Assembly: GCF_000403845.2 (NCBI RefSeq) | Contig: NZ_KE159569.1 | Coordinates: 63,472-127,471 of the forward strand | From: Eubacterium sp. 14-2 | GTDB taxonomy: Bacteria > Bacillota > Clostridia > Lachnospirales > Lachnospiraceae | DNA length: 64,000 nucleotides | Reading direction: 5' to 3' | Part shown: one piece after another, positions 53,707 through 64,000 of the stretch | How the letters are laid out: every line of letters begins with the position of its first letter | How positions within the stretch are numbered: the stretch's first letter is position 1 | Translations under genes and position numbers: made by a program | Notes under the pieces: model-generated | Databases searched by the model: none | The model's input: the letters and a program-made list of their open reading frames with translations, nothing else | Told to the model about the DNA's origin: nothing

Positions 53707-55581
53707 TTACAGCCTTTCTGCCTGTGCAATGATTCTTCCGGTAACTGAATCAGCGTCAATGCCCAGTTCCTGCCGCAGAAGTTCCACATTTCCATGTTCC
53801 ACATATACATCCTTTATGGCAATGTTCAGGATTTTCGGCAAATGCTCCGGCCCTCTTTCTGTTTGCAGATAATGGGCCGCATGTTCCCCAAAGCCTCCGC
53901 TCAGAACGTTTTCTTCCATGGTCACCAGCAGGCGGTGGGATGCTGCCAGCCTGTCCAAAAGCTCCGTGTCCAGAGGTTTTACAAAACGCACATTCACCAG
54001 CGTACACCCATACCCCTGGTTTTTCAGGTTTTCCCGTACCTGACAGGCTGTTTTTACCATACTTCCCACCGCCAGCAGTGCAATCTGGTTTTCTTCATAA
54101 ATCACTTCGCTTTTTCCCCGGACAATTTCGGCCCGGTATTCTTTCATCTCTGCCCAGGCTTCGCCTCTGGGATAACGGATGGCAATGGGATGTCCGTAAT
54201 TGACTGCAAATTTCACCATATCCGAAAGTTCCCATTTGTTTTTGGGTGCCATGATACTCATATTTGGAATGGATGAAAGCCAGGACAAATCAAAAATTCC
54301 CTGATGGGTTTCTCCGTCACTGCCCACAAGCCCTGCCCGGTCTATGGCAAAAGTCACCGGCAAATCCTGAATGCACACATCATGGAGTATCTGGTCATAG
54401 GCTCTCTGCAGAAAAGAAGAATACACTGCCACCACGGGTTTCATCCCGGCTGCTGCCAGCCCTGCCCCGAAAGTCACCGCATGTTCTTCTGCAATTCCCA
54501 CATCAAAAAAACGCTCCGGAAACAGGTTGTGAAACCGTTTCAGTCCCGTTCCGTCTTCCATGGCCGCTGTAATGGCAGTCACTTTCTCATCGCGTTCTCC
54601 CAGTTTACGCATAACCGTGGAAAAAATGTCCGTATAGTTGGCTCTGGTTCTTTTTTTCAGGGGCAGCCCAGTCTCAATATGGAAGGGCTCCGTCCCATGA
54701 AATCTTGCCGGATGGCGTTCTGCCGGAACGTATCCTTTCCCTTTCTGGGTAAGCACATGAACCACCACAGCTCCGTCTACCCTGGAAGCGTCCCGAAATA
54801 CCCGCAGCATTCCGCCAATGTCATGTCCGTCCACCGGTCCCAGATAAGTGATTCCCATATTTTCAAACAGCATTCCCGGTATCAGAAGCTGCTTGATTCC
54901 GCTTTTGGTCCTGCGAATCTGTTCCACCATGCGCTCTCCGTACACAGGTATTTTGTTCAGGGAATTGGTTACTCCGTTTTTCAGTCCCTGATAGGCGTCC
55001 GCAGTGCGCAGATTGCTGAGATGTCTGGAAAGGCCTCCCACATTTTCTGATATGGACATTTTGTTATCGTTCAGCACAATGATGAAATTTGTCTTTAGCC
55101 GCGAAGCATTATTTAAGGCTTCATAGGCCATTCCTCCGGTCAGAGCTCCGTCTCCGATAACGGAAATGACACGATAACTGTCTCCGGTCAGCTCTTTTGC
55201 CGCTGCGTAGCCCAGTCCTGCTGAAATGGAAGTGGAACTGTGTCCGGTATCAAAGCTGTCGCATCTGCTCTCTTTCCGTTTGGGAAATCCGCTCATGCCG
55301 CCAAACTGCCGCAGGCTGTCAAACCCCTCTTTTCGACCTGTCAGCAGCTTATGAGTATAGGATTGATGCCCCACATCCCAGATTATTTTGTCCTCTGGCA
55401 ACCGGAAAAAAAGATGAAGGGCCATCGTAAGCTCCACCACCCCAAGATTGGATGCCAGATGGCCGCCGTGCTCCGCAACCTGTTGAATCAGAAATTCTCT
55501 GATTTCCTCTGCCAGTACCGGCAGTTCTGATTCCTCCAGTTTCTTTATATCGTTGGGTTCCTCTATTTTCTCCAATACCAT
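53707..55581 (-). CDS. dxs: 1-deoxy-D-xylulose-5-phosphate synthase
   Basis: A thiamine-diphosphate enzyme joining pyruvate and glyceraldehyde-3-phosphate, the first step of the MEP isoprenoid pathway. About 624 residues; ThDP motif GDGALTGGMAYEALNN from 143, catalytic Glu in DVGIAEEHAVTFG, and GSDGETHQGIFDLS. The start at 55581 has GGAAGGGG before it. It follows ispA, giving a coupled isoprenoid pair. Confidence 0.96.
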   Translation of the reverse strand: MVLEKIEEPNDIKKLEESELPVLAEEIREFLIQQVAEHGGHLASNLGVVELTMALHLFFRLPEDKIIWDVGHQSYTHKLLTGRKEGFDSLRQFGGMSGFPKRKESRCDSFDTGHSSTSISAGLGYAAAKELTGDSYRVISVIGDGALTGGMAYEALNNASRLKTNFIIVLNDNKMSISENVGGLSRHLSNLRTADAYQGLKNGVTNSLNKIPVYGERMVEQIRRTKSGIKQLLIPGMLFENMGITYLGPVDGHDIGGMLRVFRDASRVDGAVVVHVLTQKGKGYVPAERHPARFHGTEPFHIETGLPLKKRTRANYTDIFSTVMRKLGERDEKVTAITAAMEDGTGLKRFHNLFPERFFDVGIAEEHAVTFGAGLAAAGMKPVVAVYSSFLQRAYDQILHDVCIQDLPVTFAIDRAGLVGSDGETHQGIFDLSWLSSIPNMSIMAPKNKWELSDMVKFAVNYGHPIAIRYPRGEAWAEMKEYRAEIVRGKSEVIYEENQIALLAVGSMVKTACQVRENLKNQGYGCTLVNVRFVKPLDTELLDRLAASHRLLVTMEENVLSGGFGEHAAHYLQTERGPEHLPKILNIAIKDVYVEHGNVELLRQELGIDADSVTGRIIAQAERL

Positions 55582-55632
55582 AGATAATCCCCTTCCTTCT
55601 CCTGTATTGTTGCTCACTGCCTGTATCCCAGG

Positions 55633-56520
55633 TCATTTTTCCCGTTGTATCAGTTCCAGCATCAGACTGGTCAGAAATTCATTTTTCACCACCAGTGTAC
55701 TGATTAATTCCACACTGTGTCTGGAAAGCCTTTCTACCTCCTCTTTCGCTTTCTCAATCCCCCAAAGCGTCACATAAGTCGTCTTATGATTCTTTTCGTC
55801 GCTGCCTGTGGGCTTGCCCAGAATCTCCGTGGTACTGGTCACGTCCAGAATATCGTCCTGTATCTGAAAAGCAAGGCCCAGTTCTGCGGCTGCCTGCTCC
55901 ACCTGCCGCTGCTCGCTTCCGGTGGCTCCGGCCAGTATGGCCCCGATCTGCATGGAGCTTTCCAGCAGAGCTCCGGTTTTCAGCCGGTATATAAACTGCA
56001 GCATTTCTTCTGTCACAGGCCTGCCCTCCGCTTCCACATCCACGCACTGGCCGCCCAGCATTCCGTGAATACCGGATTTTTTGGCCAGAACCTGAAAAGC
56101 CTTGCCGATACGGGCATTTCCCGGCTCTGTGTCAAAGGCTTTCCCGGCAGTTTCAAAGGCATAGTTCAAAAGCCCGTCGCCGGCCAGAATTCCCATGGCT
56201 TCCCCAAACTGCGCATGGGTGGTCTTTTTCCCGCGCCGGTATTCGTCGTTATCCATGGCAGGCAGATCATCATGTACCAGAGAGTAGGTATGTATCATCT
56301 CTATTGCCGCCATAAAAGGCTCAACCACTTTGGACCTGCCGCCGAACATCCGGTATGTTTCCTGCATCAGCATGGGACGCAGTCGTTTTCCGCCTGCCAG
56401 CACGCTGTAATTCATGGCTGATATCACCGTTTTCTGCAGACCTTCCTCTTTGGGAAGATACGCTCTGATTACAGTTTCAATCTGTTCCGTCCGGACTGCA
56501 ATTTCTGCTTTTATATCCAT
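55633..56520 (-). CDS. ispA: Polyprenyl (geranyl/farnesyl) diphosphate synthase
   Basis: A 295-residue class I prenyltransferase with first Asp-rich motif DDLPAMDND (84-92) and second motif IQDDILD, plus GGKRLRP for diphosphate binding. It makes short-chain prenyl diphosphate for quinone and lipid-carrier synthesis. The ATG at 56520 behind AGGACAGGAC is preferred to an upstream one. Confidence 0.94.
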   Translation of the reverse strand: MDIKAEIAVRTEQIETVIRAYLPKEEGLQKTVISAMNYSVLAGGKRLRPMLMQETYRMFGGRSKVVEPFMAAIEMIHTYSLVHDDLPAMDNDEYRRGKKTTHAQFGEAMGILAGDGLLNYAFETAGKAFDTEPGNARIGKAFQVLAKKSGIHGMLGGQCVDVEAEGRPVTEEMLQFIYRLKTGALLESSMQIGAILAGATGSEQRQVEQAAAELGLAFQIQDDILDVTSTTEILGKPTGSDEKNHKTTYVTLWGIEKAKEEVERLSRHSVELISTLVVKNEFLTSLMLELIQREK

Positions 56521-56601
56521 ATCTGTCCTGTCCTTTCTGAAAATCCTTCCGCCACAGCCTTCCCGTCCTGAAACAGGTTTCATGGCCGTCTGTGCTTTCT
56601 T

Positions 56602-56859
56602 TCACAGTTCCTGTGTACTGCCTGTCTCCTGCCCAGGCCCGTCCAGAGGCCTCAGCTCTCCCTGTTCATCCAGGACAAGCATTTTCTTTTCCACATAATC
56701 TATTTTTTCATTGCAGTACCGCAGTTTATGGATACCCTGCTCATAGAGAGCAAAAGATTCCTCCAGCGTCACTTCCCGGTCCTGCATTTTTTCTATGATC
56801 TGTTCCAGTTCCTGAAAAGTTTCTTCCAGGGATGTTTCTTTTTTCTCTGTCCTGCTCAT
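56602..56859 (-). CDS. xseB: Exodeoxyribonuclease VII small subunit
   Basis: An 85-residue helical protein (SLEETFQELEQIIEKMQD, ESFALYEQGIHKLRYC) that binds the large subunit. Its ATG overlaps the xseA stop by four bases. Confidence 0.93.
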   Translation of the reverse strand: MSRTEKKETSLEETFQELEQIIEKMQDREVTLEESFALYEQGIHKLRYCNEKIDYVEKKMLVLDEQGELRPLDGPGQETGSTQEL

Positions 56860-58064
56860 ATGCCCTCCCGTTCAATTTCCATTACTTTTGCTGTTGCCTT
56901 TCCGTTCAGCATGTGAATATGCAGCATATCCCCTGGATTCAGCCTGCCTGCATCAGAAATTCCCCGGCCTGTTTCATCCGCCACAAAAGAATAACCCTGG
57001 CTTAATTTTTTCACCGGAGACAGTGCTTCCAGACGTTCCGCCGAAAGCTCCAGTTCATGTTTTTTCTGCATCAGAACATGCTCCATTCTCATGCGGAGCC
57101 TGTCCTCCAGGTCTGCCGCTGTCTGCCGCTTTTCATTCAGACGTCTCTGGGGACTCAGCAGACGGATTCTGTTTTCATACTGTCTCAGACGCTCCTTCGT
57201 CCGTTCCAGCCTGTCTGTAATTCCCCGGTTCAGCTCCAGCCGCAGAGACAGCATCATCCCTTCTAGCTCGCGGATATCGTAAACAGCCAGCTCCGCCGCT
57301 GCCGAGGGCGTGGGTGCGCGCAAATCCGCCGCATAATCTGCAATGGTGGTATCTGTCTCATGTCCCACTGCCGAAATAACAGGAACGGTACATTCAAATA
57401 TGGCCCTTGCCACAATCTCTTCATTGAAAGCCCACAAATCTTCCATGGAGCCGCCGCCTCTGCCTGCAATAATCACATCCACTCCCAGCTGTTCCAGTGC
57501 ATGGATGCCCTTTACAATACTGGCAGCTGCTCCCTCTCCCTGCACCTGTGCCGGATAGAGAATGGTCTGTACACAGGGATTCCTCCGGCTGCTGATATTC
57601 TGAATATCCCGAATGGCCGCTCCGGTGGGCGCTGTCACAATTCCCAAAGTCCGGATATACTTTGGAATGGGCTGCTTATACTCCGGAGCAAACATGCCCA
57701 TTTCCTCCAGTTCCTGTTTGAGCTGTTCAAAACGCCGGTACAGCAGTCCCTCTCCATCCGGCAGGATTTCCCGTGCGTAAAGCTGATATTTTCCGTCCCG
57801 CTCGTAAACAGAAACAGACCCCAGCGCAATCACATTGTCCCCGTTTTTCATGGTAAACCCAAGGCCTTTCCGGTTTCCGGCAAACAGTACCCCGTTGATG
57901 GCTCCCGTATGGTCTTTCAGGGTAAAATAAATATGCCCTGACGTGTGATATTTGCAGTTGGAAACTTCCCCTTTCACATAAATCCGGTTCAGCATAAAAT
58001 CCTGGTCGAACATATTTTTGATGTAGGCGTTCACCTGTCCTACGGTATACACATGTTTCGTCAT
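56856..58064 (-). CDS. xseA: Exodeoxyribonuclease VII large subunit
   Basis: A 402-residue nuclease subunit. The N-terminal OB fold (VKGEVSNCKYHTSGHIYFTL) is followed by the catalytic part with IIAGRGGGSMEDLWAFN and SAVGHETDTTIADYAADLRA, and a helical C-terminus. It overlaps nusB by four bases at its start and xseB by four at its end. Confidence 0.95.
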   Translation of the reverse strand: MTKHVYTVGQVNAYIKNMFDQDFMLNRIYVKGEVSNCKYHTSGHIYFTLKDHTGAINGVLFAGNRKGLGFTMKNGDNVIALGSVSVYERDGKYQLYAREILPDGEGLLYRRFEQLKQELEEMGMFAPEYKQPIPKYIRTLGIVTAPTGAAIRDIQNISSRRNPCVQTILYPAQVQGEGAAASIVKGIHALEQLGVDVIIAGRGGGSMEDLWAFNEEIVARAIFECTVPVISAVGHETDTTIADYAADLRAPTPSAAAELAVYDIRELEGMMLSLRLELNRGITDRLERTKERLRQYENRIRLLSPQRRLNEKRQTAADLEDRLRMRMEHVLMQKKHELELSAERLEALSPVKKLSQGYSFVADETGRGISDAGRLNPGDMLHIHMLNGKATAKVMEIEREGI

Positions 58065-58456
58065 ACTAATTTTGCAAGAATTCCATTGACAAAGGAAGCT
58101 GAATCATCGGTGCCGTAGCTTTTGGCCAGCTCCACAGCTTCGTTGATCGCCACTCCCACAGGAACATCCTCCTCATATTTCATCTCATACACCGCAAGGC
58201 GGATTAAGGTCAGATCCACTTTTCCCATGCGGCTGGTTTTCCAGCCCTGGGCCACTTCATTGATCATCTCATCAATCCGGGATAAATGAGCCAGAATCTG
58301 TTCAAATTTATCCTGAATGTAAAGAGTATCTTTTTCTTCTTTTCTGTCCGGTTCTTCCAAAAACAACTGTAACTGCTCCGGCAGTTCTTCCGCTTCATAA
58401 AATTCTGCCCGGAACAACAGCTTAAATATCTGCTCTCTTATCTCTCTTCGGCTCAT
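58061..58456 (-). CDS. nusB: Transcription antitermination factor NusB
   Basis: A 131-residue helical protein involved in rRNA antitermination with NusE. The family patterns are RREIREQIFKLLFRAEF and LIRLAVYEMKYEEDVPVGVA, then INEAVELAKSYGTDDSASFV. It heads the nusB-xseA-xseB-ispA-dxs set. Confidence 0.95.
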   Translation of the reverse strand: MSRREIREQIFKLLFRAEFYEAEELPEQLQLFLEEPDRKEEKDTLYIQDKFEQILAHLSRIDEMINEVAQGWKTSRMGKVDLTLIRLAVYEMKYEEDVPVGVAINEAVELAKSYGTDDSASFVNGILAKLV

Positions 58457-58528
58457 ATGCTTCCTTTCACAAAACCTGCCGCCGCTGCCAGATGGCAGAC
58501 TGACGGTTTCTTCAGGGCTGTACCCACG

Positions 58529-58552
58529 AAAAGGGTGTCTAATGACACCCTT
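58529..58552 (-). terminator. Terminator downstream of the Asp23 gene
   Basis: AAGGGTGTC and GACACCCTT pair perfectly around a four-base loop, followed by TTCG. A second hairpin (GGGAACC/GGGGTTCC) lies nearer the gene at 58587-58604. Together they separate the Asp23 gene from nusB. Confidence 0.7.
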
Positions 58553-58614
58553 ATGATATTATATGTCTTCCTTCACTTTTCATGCAGGAACCCCGGAGGG
58601 TTCCCGCTGCCCTT

Positions 58615-58998
58615 TTACTGTTTCTGTTTTTCCATATTGACACTGGCAATGCGCACATTTACATGACTCACTTCCAGTCCCGTCATATTCTCAACCGCAG
58701 ATTTCACCCGCTCCTGAACCTTGGTGGAAACTTCCGGAATAGCATATCCAAACCGGATATTCAGTGCAACATCCACTTTCACCACATTTTCTTTTACTTC
58801 CACCTTAATACCTCTGGAGAGGTTCTTCATGCCCAGTTTGCTTACCAGCTCATTGGTAATATTTCCGGCCATGGAACTTACGCCTTCCACCTCAGTGGCT
58901 GCCAGTCCTGCAATAATTGCAACTACTTCGTCTGCAATACGCACCTCGCCCAGATTATCGTCTTTTATCATATATGCCTTTCTGTCTTCAGCCATCAT
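58615..58998 (-). CDS. Asp23/Gls24-family envelope-stress protein
   Basis: A 127-residue protein with the family core VVAIIAGLAATEVEGVSSMA and NIRFGYAIPEVSTKVQERV. In Firmicutes it commonly precedes nusB, as here, and acts at the membrane in cell-envelope homeostasis. Ribosome site AGGAGGCGTG. Confidence 0.92.
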   Translation of the reverse strand: MMAEDRKAYMIKDDNLGEVRIADEVVAIIAGLAATEVEGVSSMAGNITNELVSKLGMKNLSRGIKVEVKENVVKVDVALNIRFGYAIPEVSTKVQERVKSAVENMTGLEVSHVNVRIASVNMEKQKQ

Positions 58999-59071
58999 TC
59001 ACGCCTCCTAAACTTATTCATTTTTTTATTATAGCAGAGTTTCCCTGTTTTGCAAAGATATTCTGCCTCTT

Positions 59072-60007
59072 TTATTCTTTCTTAATACTTTCGGGCACTG
59101 AAGTATACTCATAAGGTGTTGCCTGGTAGACATAATAATTCAGCCAGTTGGTATACAGGGTGTTGGCATGGGCCCGCCACTGGAGACTGGGTCGTATGGT
59201 ACAGTCGTCTCCCCTGTAGTAATTCCTGGGAACCTGAATATCCAGTCCTTTGTCTCTGTCCCGTATGTACTCTGTATGGAGGGTGATTCTGTCGTACTCC
59301 GGATGTCCCATTACAAATACTTTCTTTCCTGTGGTATCCATAATCAGGAAGACGCCTGCTTCTTCCGATTCTGCCAGAATGGTAAGGTCAGGCTCTTTTT
59401 CAATGTCTTCCCGGCGCACCTGGGTATGTCTGGAATGGGGCGCCAGAAAATAATCATCAAATCCTCTGACCAGAGGAATTTTCCGGTTCCGCACCTTATG
59501 CTCAAAAAGGCCGAACATTTTCTGTTTCAGCATTTCTTTCTGAATGCCGTAGTGATAATAAAGGCCGGCCTGGGCTCCCCAGCACAGGTGCATGGTAGAT
59601 GTTACGTTGGTTTCCGTCCAGGCACAGATTCTCTTAAATTCTTCCCAGTAGTCCACGTCTTCATACTCAATCTGCTCCACCGGCGCACCGGTAATGATAA
59701 ATCCGTCAAATTTCCGTTCCCGGATTTCTTCAAAGGTATGATAAAATTTATTCAGATGGCTGCTGGAAGTATTGCGGGATTCATGGCTTCCCGTCATTAC
59801 AAAGGTTACGTCCACCTGCAGAGGCGTATTGGAAAGTTCCCTCAGAATCTGCAGTTCTGTCTCTTCTTTTAAGGGCATTAAATTCAGGATTCCCACTTCA
59901 ATGGGACGGATATCCTGATGAATGGCCCGGTTTTCATCCATGGTAAAAACATTTTCCCGCTCCAGTGTTTCTTTTGCCGGCAGGTCGCTTTGCACTTTGA
60001 TTGGCAT
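59072..60007 (-). CDS. metA: Homoserine O-acetyltransferase, MetA family
   Basis: A 311-residue acyltransferase for methionine synthesis. The catalytic Cys142 lies in MHLCWGAQAG and the His in FVMGHPEYDR. Residue 111, which sets acyl-donor choice in this family, is Glu (TGAPVEQIE) as in acetyl-CoA-using enzymes, not Gly as in the succinyl-CoA-using E. coli protein. The usual database name, homoserine succinyltransferase, is therefore probably wrong here. It follows ligA by 45 bases. Confidence 0.92.
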   Translation of the reverse strand: MPIKVQSDLPAKETLERENVFTMDENRAIHQDIRPIEVGILNLMPLKEETELQILRELSNTPLQVDVTFVMTGSHESRNTSSSHLNKFYHTFEEIRERKFDGFIITGAPVEQIEYEDVDYWEEFKRICAWTETNVTSTMHLCWGAQAGLYYHYGIQKEMLKQKMFGLFEHKVRNRKIPLVRGFDDYFLAPHSRHTQVRREDIEKEPDLTILAESEEAGVFLIMDTTGKKVFVMGHPEYDRITLHTEYIRDRDKGLDIQVPRNYYRGDDCTIRPSLQWRAHANTLYTNWLNYYVYQATPYEYTSVPESIKKE

Positions 60008-60052
60008 AATTTTTCCTTCTTTCTGTATTGTCCCTTTTTTGTATTCCCTGAA

Positions 60053-62131
<2,079 letters not shown>

Positions 62132-62875
62132 TCACCCCGACAGCCCCTGGCCATGTTCCGCTTTTCCGTAAAAAGCCAGTTCCTGCAATTTCTCCCATTC
62201 TTCTCCGGTAACGGCCCGGTAAGCCCCTTCCTTCAAATCTCCCAGCCGAATGTTCATAATCCGTACCCGTTTCAGGTCCACAACCCGATACTGAAACTTT
62301 TCACACATTCTGCGTATCTGCCTGTTCAGTCCCTGAGTCAGAATAATCCGAAAGGTCCGCTTTCCCACCTTTTCCACCTGACAGGGCCTTGTGGTGGTAT
62401 CAAGTTCTTTCAGAAAAACGCCCTGAGACATTTTCCGGATAAAATCATCTGTAACTTCCCGGTTCACTTTCACAATATATTCTTTTTCATGGAAATTCCT
62501 GCCCCGCATAATTGCATCGGCCAGTTCTCCCTGATTTGTCATCAGAATCAGACCATGGGAATTCTTATCCAGTCTGCCGATGGGATAAATCCGGGTGGGA
62601 TAACCCACATAGTCCACAATGTTATCTTTTTCCCGTTTTTCCGAAGTACACACAATCCCGCCGGGCTTGTTCACCGCCAGGAGCACCGGCTCTTCTTCCG
62701 CGGATACCTTACGGGTTCCGTACATGACCTGGTCTCCCGGACAGACTTTATCGCCCATTACAGCTGTTCTGCCGTTGATGGTAACATTCCCTTTTTCTAT
62801 CTGACGGTCTGCCTCTCTTCTGGAACAGATTCCCGCCTCACTGAGATATTTATTAATTCTGACTGGTTCTGACAT
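62132..62875 (-). CDS. Pseudouridine synthase, RluB/RluF class
   Basis: About 247 residues: S4 domain (VRINKYLSEAGICSRREADR), then the synthase domain with catalytic Asp in GRLDKNSHGLILMTNQGELA and the RsuA-family motif LTQGLNRQIRRMCEKF. It modifies a uridine in 23S rRNA; whether it is the RluB or RluF position cannot be told. ATG at 62875 is preferred to an in-frame GTG five codons earlier. Confidence 0.92.
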   Translation of the reverse strand: MSEPVRINKYLSEAGICSRREADRQIEKGNVTINGRTAVMGDKVCPGDQVMYGTRKVSAEEEPVLLAVNKPGGIVCTSEKREKDNIVDYVGYPTRIYPIGRLDKNSHGLILMTNQGELADAIMRGRNFHEKEYIVKVNREVTDDFIRKMSQGVFLKELDTTTRPCQVEKVGKRTFRIILTQGLNRQIRRMCEKFQYRVVDLKRVRIMNIRLGDLKEGAYRAVTGEEWEKLQELAFYGKAEHGQGLSG

Positions 62876-62892
62876 TGATAATCCCCACACCT

Positions 62893-63324
62893 TTATAAAA
62901 ATCTTTTTAACCGCTCTATATTTGCTTCCTCAAAATCCATCAGTTCTTCGGCCAGTTCATTGGCAAAACTTCCGGTATTTTTATTGTTATGTTTCACTTT
63001 CAGCAATTCTGCAATTCCTCTTGTATTCCCCTGTATCATCATGTCTGCCACATGAGGCGTGCTGATATTCAGCATGGTATTGGCCTGTATGGCGCCCCAC
63101 AGCATTGCTTTTTCCAGACCGGACTCCCGGGGCGTCAGTCCGTGTTCCCATAATCCCGCCTCCGCTTTCCTCTCAAAATCCTGAAAACGGTTTCTCTGGG
63201 ATGTCAGCTCATAGGCAAACTCCTGATTGTAAATTTTTCCCATCAGTACATCAATGGCGTTTATGGCCATGGCCGCATTCTTTCTGGTCTCTTTCAAAAC
63301 ATTTATCTCCTGATAATTACGCAT
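62893..63324 (-). CDS. Conserved protein of unknown function
   Basis: A 143-residue soluble helical protein. An N-terminal helix is rich in Asn/Ala (RKNAAMAINAIDVLMGKIYN), followed by YELTSQRNRFQDFERKAEAG and a C-terminal AELLKVKHNNKNTG. No transmembrane segment or catalytic motif is seen. Ferritin-like or spore-coat-like folds are possible but unproven. Ribosome site AGGAGGAAAC. It lies 17 bases before the pseudouridine synthase. Confidence 0.65.
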   Translation of the reverse strand: MRNYQEINVLKETRKNAAMAINAIDVLMGKIYNQEFAYELTSQRNRFQDFERKAEAGLWEHGLTPRESGLEKAMLWGAIQANTMLNISTPHVADMMIQGNTRGIAELLKVKHNNKNTGSFANELAEELMDFEEANIERLKRFL

Positions 63325-63443
63325 AGTTTCCTCCTGGTCCGCTGTAACAGCCTGATATCTTCTGTTACGCTGCTTTTCCTATTAGATTGAAACATTTTGC
63401 TTTTTTTATACAGGGTTTTATTTTGTTATGAGAAGTTATGAGA

Positions 63444-63566
63444 AAAAAATCCTGCTTTGCAGGATTCTCCGCCTGCGGCGGGTTCCTTTGCGACACCATT
63501 CTTTTCCGCCGCAGTGCGATAATTCTTTTTTACCTTACAGGACATCCAAAGGAATTTCCTGTAAGG
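63444..63566 (-). repeat. Three-hairpin dispersed element, copy B
   Basis: Minus-strand order: hairpin TTACCTTACAGG/CCTGTAAGGTAA; conserved GAATTATCGCACTGCGG; stem closed by CTGCGGCGG/CCCGCCGCAG; then a terminator-like hairpin AATCCTGC/GCAGGATT with T run. Layout and core match 44395-44516, while stem sequences differ but stay paired. It fills most of the gene-free stretch 63325-63655, together with the adjacent terminator. Confidence 0.7.
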
Positions 63567-63600
63567 TAAAAAAGAGAATTACCCTTTCAGGCAATTCTCT
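63567..63600 (-). terminator. Terminator after the SH3-domain gene
   Basis: AGAGAATT and AATTCTCT pair, extended by GCC/GGGT-type pairs, around a TGAAA loop, with six T following on the minus strand. Confidence 0.85.
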
Positions 63601-63655
63601 CTGTTTTCTGTATAGTTGGTGATTGAAAATCGCCGACCCTGCCGGACATGAACAT

Positions 63656-64000
63656 TTAATTATTCAACAGCAAATCTGTTCGGATATATCCGGTCTTTTC
63701 ATTCCATTCCACCTTGGTCCAGCCTTCCGCATAACTCAGAATTACTTTGATACTGTCACCAATAGCTGTGGTTCCAACCAGTTCAGCAGACTCATTCATG
63801 GACACACGGACATTGTAACTGTTGTTGGCAGTAAGAACCGTTCCCTCCGGCACATAATTAATCTCAGGTGTGCTATCCTCCTGAGGAGCTTCCGGCTCCT
63901 GGGTATCTTCCTGAGGCGCTTCCGGTGTTTCTTCCGGCTGGCTCTCTGCAGGTGCATTTTCCTGATCTGTACCGTCAGCTTCCGCCGGTGTTTCCCCTTC
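63656..64000 (-). CDS. SH3b-domain protein, C-terminal part
   Basis: The last 114 codons of a gene that runs past the window end. A Pro/Glu/Gln-rich linker (repeats of the APQEDTQEPE type) leads to a bacterial SH3 domain of about 65 residues (NNSYNVRVSMNESAELVG, AEGWTKVEWNEKTGYI). Such domains bind cell-wall peptides in exported proteins; the N-terminal domain is not visible, so the enzyme type is unknown. Confidence 0.8.
   Translation of the reverse strand, partial: EGETPAEADGTDQENAPAESQPEETPEAPQEDTQEPEAPQEDSTPEINYVPEGTVLTANNSYNVRVSMNESAELVGTTAIGDSIKVILSYAEGWTKVEWNEKTGYIRTDLLLNN

Noticed and set aside
53474-53872. Plus-strand frames opposite tlyA and dxs
   Set aside because: Shadow frames of conserved housekeeping genes without start signals.
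58457-58614. Possible riboswitch or small RNA between nusB and the Asp23 gene
   Set aside because: The two hairpins are adequately explained as terminators of the Asp23 transcript.

Overview
The gene order recN-argR-nadK-tlyA-dxs-ispA-xseB-xseA-nusB-asp23, a sporulation gene, AT-leaning codon use, strong AGGAGG ribosome sites and VPKTG-type sorting signals point to a Gram-positive, anaerobic, spore-lineage Firmicute, most likely a Lachnospiraceae gut bacterium. Nearly every gene lies on the minus strand; the clear exception is one LysR regulator. No tRNA, rRNA or CRISPR array was seen.

Layout, left to right. (1) 1-2.6 kb is AT-rich: an AgrC-like GHKL kinase with a LytTR regulator, followed by the start of a small gene whose promoter carries two direct repeats 21 bp apart, as expected for a LytTR target, and a decayed alpha/beta hydrolase. 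(2) 2.6-5.1 kb: HPr-like protein, dapA, cysE and a cyclophilin-like lipoprotein. (3) 5.1-21 kb is a metabolic and redox island: an FtsX-type ABC exporter, a PaaK-like adenylating enzyme, two paralogous Cys-Ntn amide hydrolases flanking a carboxymuconolactone decarboxylase-cupin fusion and an alpha/beta hydrolase, an aldo/keto reductase with ferredoxin clusters, a permease, a DUF362 lipoprotein, a two-component system, two flavodoxins and the LysR gene. (4) 22.4-48.5 kb is the conjugation part of an integrative element: signal peptidase, sigma-like factor, zinc-ribbon protein, a probable structured leader RNA, a giant thioester/SpaA adhesin, VirD4, VirB4, PrgI, NlpC/P60-3D, TrbL/VirB6-like and VirB2-like genes, replication-like genes and a Fic gene flanked by about 200-bp direct repeats. 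No relaxase or integrase is visible. (5) 48.5-64 kb is conserved chromosome: a truncated spoIVB, recN to nusB, asp23, metA, ligA, a pseudouridine synthase, an unknown gene and a partial SH3 protein.

The main observations are these. spoIVB stops just before its catalytic-serine motif at the edge of the mobile region, and spo0A is missing from its usual place, which suggests a skin-like insertion. The adhesin gene and the neighbouring lipoprotein gene are each split by one in-frame stop (TAG and TAA), in linker positions where Gln codons would fit. A strong promoter drives a structured ~240-nt leader ending in a terminator ahead of the sigma/zinc-ribbon operon. A three-hairpin repeat with a conserved core occurs at 44.4 and 63.5 kb. 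A Fic cassette sits between duplicated terminator/leader sequences.
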